Positions 8,014 to 16,691 of a stretch of DNA of 64,000 nucleotides are shown in pieces. The position numbers and the translations under genes are program-made. This DNA is from Ignavibacteriales bacterium (GTDB lineage: Bacteria > Bacteroidota > Ignavibacteria > Ignavibacteriales > Ignavibacteriaceae): positions 124,001 through 188,000 of the forward strand of contig JADJMD010000012.1 in NCBI GenBank assembly GCA_016709765.1. Reading direction: 5' to 3'. Position 1 is the first letter of the stretch; the number at the start of each line of letters is the position of its first letter. The notes beneath the pieces are model-generated. The model saw only the letters and a list, made by a program, of their open reading frames with translations, had not been told where the DNA came from and made no database searches.

Positions 8014-9459
8014 ATGAAGATAATAATTATTGTTGTATCCATTAGTTTAATATTTCTGACACTAATCGCATGTAAAGAAAACCCTAAAGATGCTGTCAGA
8101 TATATTGATGAAAATAATAATGGATTTGAAAGTTACGCTGTCGCTGAAATTATTATTCATAAATGTGCTAGTTCAGGATGCCATATTGGTGCAACACCGG
8201 CAGGTAATATTTCGATGGAAACATTTTCAGCTTTAATGCAAGGAGCAAAATCAGGCAATAACGGTAGCTTTAATTTTGAAGGTGAGGTTGTCATTCCGTT
8301 TAACGCCGACAAAAGTCTTCTTTATCAAATAATAAAAAAAAATGTTACTCCCCTTTCTCCGCATGATGGAATAAATCTTACTTCTTCAGAAACAGAAATT
8401 GTTAAGAATTGGATAAATGATGGTGCTAAAGACAAAGGCGGAACAGTTTCATCAAGCAATGCCAGTTACCATGTTTATGTTTGCAATCAAGCAAGTGATC
8501 TGATATCAGTAATAGATGGTGATAAAAAAGTGGTGTCAAGATTAATTAATGTTAGTACCAATTCCACAATTGATGCACCGCATATGGTAAAGGAGTTTGG
8601 GGAATTTATCTATGCAACTGTTATTAGCTCAGGTAAGTTCTTTAAAATTAGAAAATCTGATAACCAAATTGTAGCTGAAATTTCCGGTCTAGAAAAACCA
8701 GGAATGATACAAATTGATTCTACCGGCACAAAAGCTTATGTATCACGATCATCTAGTTCCTCAAGTATCTACAATACGATATACGTAATTAATTTAAACA
8801 CTATGAGTTTAACTAAAGAGATTTCATTACCTGTAACTGGTATACCGCATGCTCTGGCATTGAATCAAAGTAATTTAAAATTATACGTAGCAAATCTTAC
8901 CAAGGATAGGATAAGCATTGTAGATGCGGTAAATGATGAGTTTCTTGATGATATAATACTGCCAACTGGTACTGAACCAATGCAGGCAGCTATTTCACCA
9001 GATGGTAATTATTTATATATCTCCGCAAGAGGAGTAAGTAAAATATTAATTATAGACACCAATGCAGACAGTATATTTGCAGAAGTTGTTGTGAACGAAA
9101 TGCCAATGCATATTGTGGTTTCTAGCACTGGCAATAGAATATACGTTTCTACAATGATGAATTCTGGCAATGGAAGTGCTTTAAATGTGATAGAAAAATC
9201 AGGTACAAGTTGGAACAGAATTGCACAAATTTCCGATGTGCGTTTAAATATGCTGCATGGCTGTGATATTACGAAAGATGACAAATACATTTATGTTTCC
9301 GGTCGTAATCTTGATGGAATGCATCAACCAAAATTTAAAATTAATGGAGAAGGCAACAACGGGACTTTAGGAATAATTAATACTGAAACTTTATCGGTAG
9401 AAAAAGTTATAGATTTAGAAGAATTTTCTTCAGGACTGGTTGTAGAAAAAATAAATTAA
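8014..9459 (+). CDS. Lipoprotein with cytochrome-like segment and YncE-type propeller
   Basis: 481 aa. Lipobox 'LTLIAC' places the lipidated Cys at residue 20. Residues 45-140 resemble the cytochrome c-like domains found in front of propellers: 'KCASSGCHIG' followed by 'IIKKNVTPLSPHDG' and 'EIVKNWINDGAKD'. The heme-type motif is CX4CH (C51, C56, H57) rather than CXXCH, so heme attachment is uncertain. The rest is a YVTN/YncE-like beta-propeller ('YVCNQASDLISVIDG', 'KAYVSRSSSSS', 'LKLYVANLTKDRISIVDA', 'GNYLYISARGVSKILIID'). There is no T9SS tail; membrane anchoring is by lipid instead. It closes the three-gene surface cassette. Confidence 0.8.
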   Translation: MKIIIIVVSISLIFLTLIACKENPKDAVRYIDENNNGFESYAVAEIIIHKCASSGCHIGATPAGNISMETFSALMQGAKSGNNGSFNFEGEVVIPFNADKSLLYQIIKKNVTPLSPHDGINLTSSETEIVKNWINDGAKDKGGTVSSSNASYHVYVCNQASDLISVIDGDKKVVSRLINVSTNSTIDAPHMVKEFGEFIYATVISSGKFFKIRKSDNQIVAEISGLEKPGMIQIDSTGTKAYVSRSSSSSSIYNTIYVINLNTMSLTKEISLPVTGIPHALALNQSNLKLYVANLTKDRISIVDAVNDEFLDDIILPTGTEPMQAAISPDGNYLYISARGVSKILIIDTNADSIFAEVVVNEMPMHIVVSSTGNRIYVSTMMNSGNGSALNVIEKSGTSWNRIAQISDVRLNMLHGCDITKDDKYIYVSGRNLDGMHQPKFKINGEGNNGTLGIINTETLSVEKVIDLEEFSSGLVVEKIN

Positions 9460-9477
9460 ATAAGATTTTTTTATTCT

Positions 9478-9506
9478 TTGTTATTAATAATAGATTTGAA
9501 TGTAAT
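9478..9506 (+). promoter_or_regulatory. Candidate sigma70-type promoter for coaD
   Basis: TTGTTA at 9478-9483 and TGTAAT at 9501-9506 are separated by 17 bases; the ATG of coaD is 24 bases further on. The match is 4/6 and 5/6 to the general consensus. AT-rich sequence produces such matches by chance, so this is a weak call. Confidence 0.3.
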
Positions 9507-9529
9507 AAATAAACTTTATTTGGTATGAT

Positions 9530-10012
9530 ATGAAAAAAGTAATTTACCCCGGTACATTCGATCCTGTAACATTTGGGCATATTGATATTGTAAAAAGAGC
9601 AGTTGATTTATTTGATGAAGTAGTAGTTACTGTAGCAATCAATCCTACAAAAAAGCCATTATTTACTACTGAAGAACGAGTTGAAATGCTCCGTGAATCA
9701 TTAAAAGAATTTAATTCTAAAGTTGTAATAGATTCATTTGCTGGATTGCTTGTTGAGCATGCAAAACAAGTTGGTGCAACCGCAATTGTAAGGGGGTTAA
9801 GGCAAATAAGCGATTTTGAATTTGAATTTCAGATGGCGTTAATGAATAGAAAACTTAGCGGCGATATAACCACAATATTTTTAATGCCTCACGAAAGATA
9901 TACTTACCTTAATTCAACTGTTATTAGAAATCTTGCATCTCTTCATGCAGATGTTAGCAGCTTTGTTCCACCAAATGTACATGATGCTTTGAAGAAAAAG
10001 TTTTTAGTATAA
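9530..10012 (+). CDS. coaD: Phosphopantetheine adenylyltransferase CoaD
   Basis: Makes dephospho-CoA from 4'-phosphopantetheine and ATP, the fourth step of CoA synthesis in the cytoplasm. At 160 aa it is the standard length. It carries the nucleotidyltransferase motif 'YPGTFDPVTFGHIDI' with the TxGH-type site, 'AIVRGLRQISDFEFEFQMA', and the second motif 'YLNSTVIRNLA' (the ISSTxxR equivalent). All active-site segments look intact. It is normally paired with rsmD, here split from it by the surface-protein cassette. A bidirectional terminator follows directly. Confidence 0.98.
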   Translation: MKKVIYPGTFDPVTFGHIDIVKRAVDLFDEVVVTVAINPTKKPLFTTEERVEMLRESLKEFNSKVVIDSFAGLLVEHAKQVGATAIVRGLRQISDFEFEFQMALMNRKLSGDITTIFLMPHERYTYLNSTVIRNLASLHADVSSFVPPNVHDALKKKFLV

Positions 10013-10020
10013 CAGAGAAG

Positions 10021-10049
10021 AAAGTCACAAACAAATTCGTGACTTTTTT
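10021..10049. terminator. Bidirectional intrinsic terminator between coaD and the convergent YCF48 gene
   Basis: AAAGTCAC at 10021-10028 pairs perfectly with GTGACTTT at 10039-10046 around a 10-base loop. A T-run follows on the plus strand, and an A-run precedes the stem for the minus strand. It sits 8 bases after the coaD stop and touches the stop of the convergent gene. Confidence 0.8.
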
Positions 10050-11262
10050 ATTTCAAAAGAATCATCTTCTTAGTCTCAACATAATCCCCTGCTCTTAGTT
10101 GATAGTAATATATTCCGCTTGCCAAGTGAAATGCATTGAATTCAACATTAAAATTTCCAGCACTTTTTTCTTCGTTAACTAGTGTTGCAATTTCTTTACC
10201 TATGACATCGTAAACTTTTAAAGTGACAAATTGCCTACTGCTTATTGCATACTGGATACTGGTACTTGGATTAAACGGGTTTGGATAATTCTGACTCAGG
10301 CCGTATTCAGTTGGCATTACATCAATCGTCTTTTCTATATTTGTTACTCCACCATTTATGGTACGAACGATTCTACCTTGATCACCAACGACTGTCCCAG
10401 TAAGCGAATCTGTAAATGACACAGCAGATAAATTAAAAGGAACCACATTAGATTGCTGAGAAATCCAGGTTGCTCCACCATTTGTGGTTCTTAAGATTGT
10501 CCCAAAAGTACCAACAGCAGTTCCGTAATTTTCATTGGTAAAGCAGACACCGTACAACCAATTTGTTGTTCCACTTGTTTGCGAAGTCCAGGTAATACCA
10601 CCATCTGTAGTTCTGTAGATTGTGCCTTCATAACCAACTGCTGTTCCATAATTGGAATCAGTAAAAGAAGCGCTTGCCAACCAGTTTGTTGCTCCACTAT
10701 TTTGGGGAATCCAAGTAGCTCCACCGTTTGTGGTTCTGAGAACATCTAAACAGACAGCTGTCCCATTATTTGAATCGGTAAAGGATACACTTAATAAAGT
10801 ATTTGTCGTACCACTAGATTGTGGAACCCAAGAAGCTCCTCCATTCGTTGTTCTGAGAATTATACCTTTCTCACCAACAACGGTTCCAATTCTTGAATCT
10901 GTGAAGGATACACCCCATAACCATTCCATTGTTCCACTTTGTTGTAGAATCCAACTCGCTCCACCATCTGTAGTTCTTAATATGGTCCCATTGTAACCAA
11001 CAGCTGTTCCGTTATTTGAGTCAGTAAATGAAACACACGATAAAGAATTTGTTGTTCCACTTGATTGCAGCGTCCAGGTAGTACCTCCATCTGTAGTTCT
11101 GAGAATTGTACCGCCATCTCCGACAGCTGTTCCGCTATTTACATCAGTAAAAGAGACTCCGTATAAATCGAACTCTGTTCCACTTATTTGTTGAAACCAC
11201 TGTGCATTTAGCTGAAATGAAATTATAGAAAAGAATACAAAAACTAAAACTAATTTTTTCAT
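10048..11262 (-). CDS. YCF48/BNR-repeat T9SS-secreted protein
   Basis: 404 aa from the start chosen at 11262, where 'MKKLVLVFVFF' opens a clear signal peptide; an in-frame extension to 11313 would put 17 residues in front of it. Seven repeats of about 41 aa follow the pattern 'GTAVGxxGTILRTTDGG', giving a seven-bladed YCF48/photosystem-assembly-like or sialidase-like propeller. The fourth repeat is shortened ('GTAVCLDVLRTTNGG', missing the GxxGTI turn). The C-terminal T9SS sorting domain starts at 'QNYPNPFNPST' and ends 'KKMILLK'. No catalytic sialidase residues were recognised; function unknown. The repeats are visible in the DNA too. Confidence 0.85.
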   Translation of the reverse strand: MKKLVLVFVFFSIISFQLNAQWFQQISGTEFDLYGVSFTDVNSGTAVGDGGTILRTTDGGTTWTLQSSGTTNSLSCVSFTDSNNGTAVGYNGTILRTTDGGASWILQQSGTMEWLWGVSFTDSRIGTVVGEKGIILRTTNGGASWVPQSSGTTNTLLSVSFTDSNNGTAVCLDVLRTTNGGATWIPQNSGATNWLASASFTDSNYGTAVGYEGTIYRTTDGGITWTSQTSGTTNWLYGVCFTNENYGTAVGTFGTILRTTNGGATWISQQSNVVPFNLSAVSFTDSLTGTVVGDQGRIVRTINGGVTNIEKTIDVMPTEYGLSQNYPNPFNPSTSIQYAISSRQFVTLKVYDVIGKEIATLVNEEKSAGNFNVEFNAFHLASGIYYYQLRAGDYVETKKMILLK

Positions 11263-11385
11263 AAAAGCCCCTGAATGAAAAATTGAATAAAAACCTTCAC
11301 CACAAACGAACAAAATAAATTAGTTAAAATCAAATAAACTTTGGCAATTTATTTTTTATTTTTTTTGAAAATGATTCAAATAACC

Positions 11386-11414
11386 TTGCCTTTCTTACAC
11401 TGTGCAAATAATTT
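11386..11414 (+). promoter_or_regulatory. Weak candidate promoter for the aminotransferase-pckA operon
   Basis: TTGCCT at 11386-11391 and TAATTT at 11409-11414 with a 17-base spacer, 48 bases before the ATG. The -10 match is poor. It lies in the 200-base gap between divergent genes, which must hold promoters for both. Confidence 0.22.
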
Positions 11415-11462
11415 AGAAGGGTTAATTTTAATAAGTATTATTCACACAATCAGAGGTTCTAA

Positions 11463-12680
11463 ATGAGTCTCAGTCTTATCGCAAAATCTATTAAAGCCTC
11501 GCCCACTTTAAAGCTAAATGAAAAGTTTGCAATCTTAAAAGAAAAAGGTGATCCCGTAATTCATCTTGGCGGCGGGGAACCAAAAACCAAAGTGCCAATG
11601 GATGCAATACTTGCAACTGTTGCACACGTAAACACCGGAGAAGTACGCTACGCACCTGCAGATGGTATTCCTGCGCTTAAGCAGGCCGTCATCAGGTACA
11701 CAGATGAATTTTATGAAAGAAAAGTAAGACCTGAAAACGTTATTGCATCAGGCGGAGCTAAGCAGGCAATTATGGTTGCGCTTCAGGCAATATTAAATCC
11801 TCAGGAAGAAGTTCTCTTCCCTGCTCCGTATTGGGTTAGTTATCCTGATATGGCAAGAATGATTGGTGCAATTCCTGTTACTGCACTTCCGGAAGATGGT
11901 ACATTTTATCCGAACATTAAAGATATTACAGACAGAGTTGGCTCTTATACAAAAGCGGTTATCATCAACAGTCCTAACAATCCTACCGGCGCAATGTACA
12001 GCGAGGATTTTATTGCTGAAGTTGTTGAGTTCTGCGAGAAGAAAGATATCTGGCTGATAATGGATGATATTTATCATCGCTTATTGTTTGATGGAAGAAA
12101 ACCAATCAACTGTTTTAAGTATGCAAAAAAGAAAGATGAAAATTCTAAGATAATTGTAATAAACGGAGTTTCTAAACAGTATGCTATGACGGGATTTAGA
12201 ATCGGCTGGGCTGTTGGAAATAAAAAAGTAATCGAGGCAATGAGCAACATACAGGGACATCAAACTTCCGGTCCATCTGTATTGTTACAAAAAGCTGCAG
12301 TTGCCGCAATAAACGGAATTCAATCCGGTGTAGAAAGTTTACGTGCAACTTTAGAAAACAACAGAAATGTTATGGTTGATTTGTTAAGATCGTTTGAAGG
12401 TGTTAAAGTTTCTAAACCTGATGGAACATTTTATTGTCTTGCGGATTTTTCTGCTTATATGAAAGACTCAAACAAACTCTCGGAATTTTTAATTGATAAA
12501 GTTCAGGTGCTAACAGTTCCAGGTAAAGAGTTTGGTTTGGATGGTCATTTGAGGTTAAGCTATTGCGGAGCTATAAAAGATGTTCAAGATGGAATTGAGA
12601 GAATGAAATGGGCTCTCGATCCTAACTCACCTAACGAACTATATATTGGCGACAGAAAATTAGTGAGGGATTGGTCATGA
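11463..12680 (+). CDS. Class I pyridoxal-phosphate aminotransferase (aspartate aminotransferase type)
   Basis: 405 aa. PLP-dependent fold type I enzyme, probably interconverting aspartate and oxaloacetate with 2-oxoglutarate/glutamate. Visible motifs: 'HLGGGEPKTKVP', 'YAPADGIPALKQA', 'GGAKQAIMVALQAI', 'PAPYWVSYPDM', 'NSPNNPTGAMY', 'MDDIYHRLLFDG', the PLP lysine in 'VSKQYAMTGFRIGW', and a C-terminal 'LRLSYCG' with the carboxylate-binding Arg. It overlaps pckA by four bases (ATGA), which supports a joint oxaloacetate-to-PEP role. A second class I aminotransferase is at 18289. Substrate range cannot be fixed from sequence. Confidence 0.92.
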   Translation: MSLSLIAKSIKASPTLKLNEKFAILKEKGDPVIHLGGGEPKTKVPMDAILATVAHVNTGEVRYAPADGIPALKQAVIRYTDEFYERKVRPENVIASGGAKQAIMVALQAILNPQEEVLFPAPYWVSYPDMARMIGAIPVTALPEDGTFYPNIKDITDRVGSYTKAVIINSPNNPTGAMYSEDFIAEVVEFCEKKDIWLIMDDIYHRLLFDGRKPINCFKYAKKKDENSKIIVINGVSKQYAMTGFRIGWAVGNKKVIEAMSNIQGHQTSGPSVLLQKAAVAAINGIQSGVESLRATLENNRNVMVDLLRSFEGVKVSKPDGTFYCLADFSAYMKDSNKLSEFLIDKVQVLTVPGKEFGLDGHLRLSYCGAIKDVQDGIERMKWALDPNSPNELYIGDRKLVRDWS

Positions 12681-14326
12681 AATATTTAGAATTTAATACC
12701 CCCGCAACAAAGCAGGCAATGGAACTTGCCTCTGATTTCAGATTAAAGAATCAGGGTTTAACAGATCTTGATCGTGTATTCTGGAATTTACCTGACGAAG
12801 CTTTGTATGAGGAAGCAATTTTCAGAAATGAAGCAAAACTTTCTAAACAAGGTCCGCTTGTAGTAAATACAGGCAAACATACTGCACGAGCTGCGGCAGA
12901 TAAATTTATAGTTCAGGAACAAAGCACAAATGATAAAATCTGGTGGGGTGCTTATAATCGTCCGTTCAGCTCAGAAAAATTTAATCAGTTGATGGGTAGA
13001 GTTCAGGCTTATTGTCAGGGTGAAGAATTATTTGTTCAAGACTGTTATGTTGGTGCCGATCCGGATTATAAAATGCCGATCAGAATAATAACTGAAAAAG
13101 CGTGGCACAGTTTATTTGCAAGAAATATGTTCATCACAACAGAAGACAGAGATGAACTTAAAAAGTTTATTCCTGATTTTACAGTTATTTGCTTACCGGG
13201 TTTTAAAACCGAGCCCGCCATTGATGGAACGAGAACTGAAACTGGAATTATATTAAACTTTGCACAACGCACGGCGATAATTGCAAACTCACTTTACGGC
13301 GGCGAGATTAAGAAATCTGTCTTTACACTTCTAAATTTCTTACTAACATTTGAAGATGTTTTACCTATGCACTGTTCAGCAAATGTTGGAGACAAAGGTG
13401 ATGTTGCATTGTTTTTTGGATTAAGCGGAACTGGTAAAACAACACTTTCTGCGGATCCAAAAAGAAATCTTATAGGCGATGATGAACACGGATGGAGTAA
13501 TGAAGGTGTGTTTAATTTTGAAGGCGGATGTTATGCAAAAGTAATTCGTCTTTCTGCAGAAGCTGAACCGGAGATTTATGAAACGACAAGAAGATTCGGA
13601 ACGATATTAGAAAATGTTGTTTACGATCCTGTTAGCAGATACATCGATTTGGACGATGATCAGATCACAGAAAATACCCGCTGTTCTTATCCATTAAGTT
13701 TTATTCCAAATGTTGTTCCCGATGGATATGTAAGAACACATCCAAAAAATATAATCTTTTTGACATGCGATGCTTCAGGTGTAATGCCTCCAATTGCAAA
13801 ATTAAATCCTGAACAAGCCCAATATCATTTTATAAGCGGTTACACTTCTAAAATTGCTGGAACTGAAATCGGACTTGGAATAGAACCACAGATAACTTTC
13901 TCTGCTTGTTTTGGAGCCCCGTTTATGGTTCGTCATCCTTATGAATATGCTGCAATGTTGAAAGAAAGAATGCTCAAGCATAAAGCAAATGTTTGGCTTG
14001 TTAACACAGGCTGGGTTGGCGGAAGATTTGGTGTGGGAAAACGAATTAGTATTCGTCATACTAGAAATCTTTTAAATGCTGCCCTGGAAGGTAAGTTAGA
14101 TAAAGTAAAATATCGAAAAGATAAATTGTTTGGATTTGAAGTGCCACTAACTTGTCCAGAAGTTCCCGAAGATGTACTTGAGCCCTCAAACTCCTGGGGC
14201 AATAAAGATGAGTATTGGAAAAAGTATGATGCGCTTGCAGCACGTTTCGTTGAGAACTTTAAGCTGTTTGAAAAAGACACTTCAGATGAAGTACAATCGG
14301 CTGGCCCAAAGAGATTAGGAAAGTAA
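12677..14326 (+). CDS. pckA: Phosphoenolpyruvate carboxykinase (ATP)
   Basis: Converts oxaloacetate and ATP to phosphoenolpyruvate, CO2 and ADP, the first committed gluconeogenic step. The ATP-dependent family is shown by the P-loop 'GLSGTGKTTLSADP' (about residue 250), the kinase-2 motif 'NLIGDDEHGW', and 'RTETGIILNFAQRTAII'. Length 549 aa is normal. I prefer the ATG at 12677 to the TTG at 12671, because it gives a 4-base ATGA overlap with the aminotransferase and has GAGGGA six bases upstream. A strong terminator follows. Confidence 0.97.
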   Translation: MKYLEFNTPATKQAMELASDFRLKNQGLTDLDRVFWNLPDEALYEEAIFRNEAKLSKQGPLVVNTGKHTARAAADKFIVQEQSTNDKIWWGAYNRPFSSEKFNQLMGRVQAYCQGEELFVQDCYVGADPDYKMPIRIITEKAWHSLFARNMFITTEDRDELKKFIPDFTVICLPGFKTEPAIDGTRTETGIILNFAQRTAIIANSLYGGEIKKSVFTLLNFLLTFEDVLPMHCSANVGDKGDVALFFGLSGTGKTTLSADPKRNLIGDDEHGWSNEGVFNFEGGCYAKVIRLSAEAEPEIYETTRRFGTILENVVYDPVSRYIDLDDDQITENTRCSYPLSFIPNVVPDGYVRTHPKNIIFLTCDASGVMPPIAKLNPEQAQYHFISGYTSKIAGTEIGLGIEPQITFSACFGAPFMVRHPYEYAAMLKERMLKHKANVWLVNTGWVGGRFGVGKRISIRHTRNLLNAALEGKLDKVKYRKDKLFGFEVPLTCPEVPEDVLEPSNSWGNKDEYWKKYDALAARFVENFKLFEKDTSDEVQSAGPKRLGK

Positions 14327-14336
14327 ATTGTTAGAA

Positions 14337-14364
14337 AAGGCGGGTACGTACAACCCGCTTTTTT
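14337..14364 (+). terminator. Intrinsic terminator after pckA
   Basis: GCGGGT at 14340-14345 pairs with ACCCGC at 14353-14358 around a 7-base loop, followed by six T. It lies 13 bases past the pckA stop. Confidence 0.85.
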
Positions 14365-14389
14365 ATATTAATTTTCAATTTATCTCCAA

Positions 14390-14418
14390 TTGACAAATGA
14401 TATTCATTTTATTAGGTT
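14390..14418 (+). promoter_or_regulatory. Candidate promoter for the secreted YCF48 protein gene
   Basis: A perfect TTGACA at 14390-14395 is followed after 17 bases by TAGGTT (14413-14418), a 3/6 match to TATAAT. The coding start at 14495 would leave a leader of about 70 bases. The good -35 box is the main support. Confidence 0.35.
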
Positions 14419-14494
14419 AAAAGCAGTTAATAAATTATTATTTATTATAACGTTCCTACAATTAAATAACCTCAAAATAATTCAGGAGTATAGT

Positions 14495-16066
14495 ATGAAA
14501 AGATCTCTCCTTTCTTCCATTATTGTTCTTTCTCTCGTGGTACTTTCAGCAACAGAAATTTTTTCACAATGGGTACCACAGACCAGCGGTATAACAACCC
14601 GTTTAAGGTACATAAAGGCAGTTAATGACAATGTTCTTTGGGCTTGCGGAAACAGTGGTGTTGTTCTAAAAACCACAGATGGAGGTACAACGTGGGTACC
14701 AGTAACTTCACCTAACGCTGGTTCAACGATGTATACAATTGATGCCTTTGATGCCACAACAGCTTGGGTAACAGGAACAGTTGGCGGTTCAGCAGATGTT
14801 AGTATATGGAAAACAACAGATGGCGGAACTTCATGGGTTTCTCAATATAATAACCCGACAGGTTTTGGTGATGGTTTACGTATGTTTGATGCAAACAATG
14901 GAGTTTACTATGGTGATCCTGATCCAGTTACATCATCCAATTGGGAGATACTGACCACTACTAATGGCGGCACAAATTGGAACAGAGTACCTGCAGGAAA
15001 CTATCCTCCTGCAGACAGCGTTGCTGGTGAAGTTGGAGTTGCTTGTAATTTATTTACTCTTGGAAATACTGTTTGGTTTTCATCTTATACCGCAGCTGGT
15101 ACTACAGATTTTGTTTACAAATCAGATAATAATGGACTAAACTGGACACGTTCTTCATTTCCTGGTATACTTGGTGGTTCAAGCTTTATTTCCTTTAAAG
15201 ATCCGTTAAATGGACTTATAGTATGTTTAGACAATACTATCGCCATGACAGATAATGGTGGATCAACCTGGACAACTTCTTCATTAGCTGGTGTAGGATT
15301 TAGATCTATTGTAAATGTGCCAACTTATAGTGCCTACGTTACAGTCGGCAGTTCTGGTGTCAGTAATTATACAAAAGATAACGGAGCAACCTGGATACCA
15401 TTAACGACAGGAACAACACAAACTTTGTACTGGGTGGCTACAACAGGAAATTATTGCTGGGCTGTCGGTAATGCTGGTACTATATTAAAATTAGACGGAG
15501 TTGTACTTCCAGTTGAATTAACTTCATTTACTGCTGTATCTCAAAACCAACAGGTTACACTTAATTGGTCAACAGCAACAGAAATAAACAATAATGGATT
15601 TGAAATTCAAAGAAGTTCTGCTAATTCTGAATTTGTAACTGTTGGATTTGTTAAAGGTGCTGGAACTACAACAGAACAAAAAGAATATTCATTTACTGAT
15701 AAGAATCTACAAAATGGAATATATTCATACCGCTTAAAACAAATTGATTATAATGGAGCTTATGAATATTCTGAAGCAATTGAGGTTGATGTAAGAAGTC
15801 TTGACACATATACACTCGAACAAAATTATCCTAATCCATTTAACCCAACAACTAAAATTGGTTATGTGCTAAGTGCAAAAACAAATGTTAAAGTTGTTGT
15901 TATGAATGCTATTGGTGAGCAAATTGCAGTTCTTGTTAATCAGACTCAAGAACAAGGTTATCATCAATTAACTTTTAATGCAACTAATTTACCTAGTGGT
16001 ATTTATTTCTATTCATTGCAGACAGAAAACTTTTCTGAAACTAAGAAGATGTTACTTATGAAATAG
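14495..16066 (+). CDS. YCF48/BNR-like T9SS-secreted protein
   Basis: 523 aa from the ATG at 14495, which has AGGAG seven bases upstream and opens the signal peptide 'MKRSLLSSIIVLSLVVLS'. The open frame extends to 14390 but adds no sensible N-terminus. A propeller with 'VVLKTTDGGTTWVPV', 'SIWKTTDGGTSWVSQ', 'ILTTTNGGTNWNRV' and 'GTILKLDG' (YCF48/BNR type) covers about 310 residues. The shared linker module starts at 'PVELTSF' (about 339), and the T9SS sorting domain at 'QNYPNPFNPT' (about 443), ending 'KKMLLMK'. Binding partner unknown. Confidence 0.87.
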   Translation: MKRSLLSSIIVLSLVVLSATEIFSQWVPQTSGITTRLRYIKAVNDNVLWACGNSGVVLKTTDGGTTWVPVTSPNAGSTMYTIDAFDATTAWVTGTVGGSADVSIWKTTDGGTSWVSQYNNPTGFGDGLRMFDANNGVYYGDPDPVTSSNWEILTTTNGGTNWNRVPAGNYPPADSVAGEVGVACNLFTLGNTVWFSSYTAAGTTDFVYKSDNNGLNWTRSSFPGILGGSSFISFKDPLNGLIVCLDNTIAMTDNGGSTWTTSSLAGVGFRSIVNVPTYSAYVTVGSSGVSNYTKDNGATWIPLTTGTTQTLYWVATTGNYCWAVGNAGTILKLDGVVLPVELTSFTAVSQNQQVTLNWSTATEINNNGFEIQRSSANSEFVTVGFVKGAGTTTEQKEYSFTDKNLQNGIYSYRLKQIDYNGAYEYSEAIEVDVRSLDTYTLEQNYPNPFNPTTKIGYVLSAKTNVKVVVMNAIGEQIAVLVNQTQEQGYHQLTFNATNLPSGIYFYSLQTENFSETKKMLLMK

Positions 16067-16090
16067 TTCTGGTGCTAGTAGTTTGTTTTT

Positions 16091-16119
16091 AAAAACCGCA
16101 GTTTTCACTGCGGTTTTTT
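16091..16119 (+). terminator. Intrinsic terminator after the YCF48 gene
   Basis: Perfect 12-base arms AAAAACCGCAGT and ACTGCGGTTTTT surround a TTTC loop; the U-tract is part of the right arm. It sits 25 bases after the stop codon. Confidence 0.92.
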
Positions 16120-16198
16120 ATATTGAGTAATATTTCTATATTAGACCAGCACATCTAAATATGCTAACTATTTCAATCAACATAAAAGGAACTAAAAA

Positions 16199-16597
16199 AT
16201 GAGCATGATGAAGGAATTTAAAGAATTTGCAATGAAGGGTAATGTTATGGATATGGCAGTCGGTATAATTATCGGCGGTGCATTCGGTAAAATTATCTCA
16301 TCATTTGTAAGTGATGTTTTAATGCCGCCAATTGGCTTACTTCTTGGTGGAATGGATTTCTCTAAATTAGCATTAACGCTAAAAGAGGGCTCAGAAGGAG
16401 TGGCGCCAGTAACTTTAAATTATGGTATGTTTATCAATGCTACCGTCGATTTTTTAATAATTGCTTTCGCAATTTTTATGGTTATAAAAGCAATGAATTC
16501 AATGAAAAAGAAAGAAGAGGCGGCTCCAGCTCCACCACCTGCACCCACCAAGGAAGAAGTTTTGCTTGGCGAGATTAGAGACTTATTAAAGAAATAA
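16199..16597 (+). CDS. mscL: Large-conductance mechanosensitive channel MscL
   Basis: Inner-membrane pentameric channel that opens under membrane tension to protect against hypo-osmotic shock. 132 aa, normal length. The N-terminal amphipathic helix 'MMKEFKEFAMKGNVMDMA' leads into TM1 'VGIIIGGAFGKIISSFVSD' with the Gly/Ala-rich pore lining; 'VLMPPIGLLLGGMDF' is the family signature. A periplasmic loop, TM2 (about 75-98) and a charged C-terminal helix follow, joined by an Ala/Pro linker. Flanked on both sides by terminators, so monocistronic. AAGGA lies upstream of the ATG. Confidence 0.97.
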   Translation: MSMMKEFKEFAMKGNVMDMAVGIIIGGAFGKIISSFVSDVLMPPIGLLLGGMDFSKLALTLKEGSEGVAPVTLNYGMFINATVDFLIIAFAIFMVIKAMNSMKKKEEAAPAPPPAPTKEEVLLGEIRDLLKK

Positions 16598-16618
16598 ATA
16601 ATTAAATACTTTTAATTC

Positions 16619-16648
16619 AAAAAGCCATTCTAATAGAATGGCTTTTTA
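16619..16648 (+). terminator. Intrinsic terminator after mscL
   Basis: AAAAAGCCATTC and GAATGGCTTTTT form a perfect 12-base stem around a TAATA loop. A-rich and T-rich outer arms allow it to act on both strands between mscL and the convergent hydrolase gene. Confidence 0.9.
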
Positions 16649-16691
16649 GTTACCGACTAATATTAATATTATTTATCAAAAAATCATTTTA

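Noticed and set aside
8334..8342. A9 run in the lipoprotein gene as a recoding site
   Set aside because: Slippage would simply truncate the protein early with no known function; AT-rich coding DNA gives such runs. Kept as a caution for the dnaX call.
10400..11200. Regularly spaced similar DNA segments as a CRISPR or tandem repeat
   Set aside because: The spacing is about 125 bases and the segments are coding, corresponding to 41-residue propeller repeats in one protein.
12671..12676. TTG at 12671 as the pckA start
   Set aside because: The ATG two codons later has better Shine-Dalgarno spacing and gives the typical ATGA overlap.
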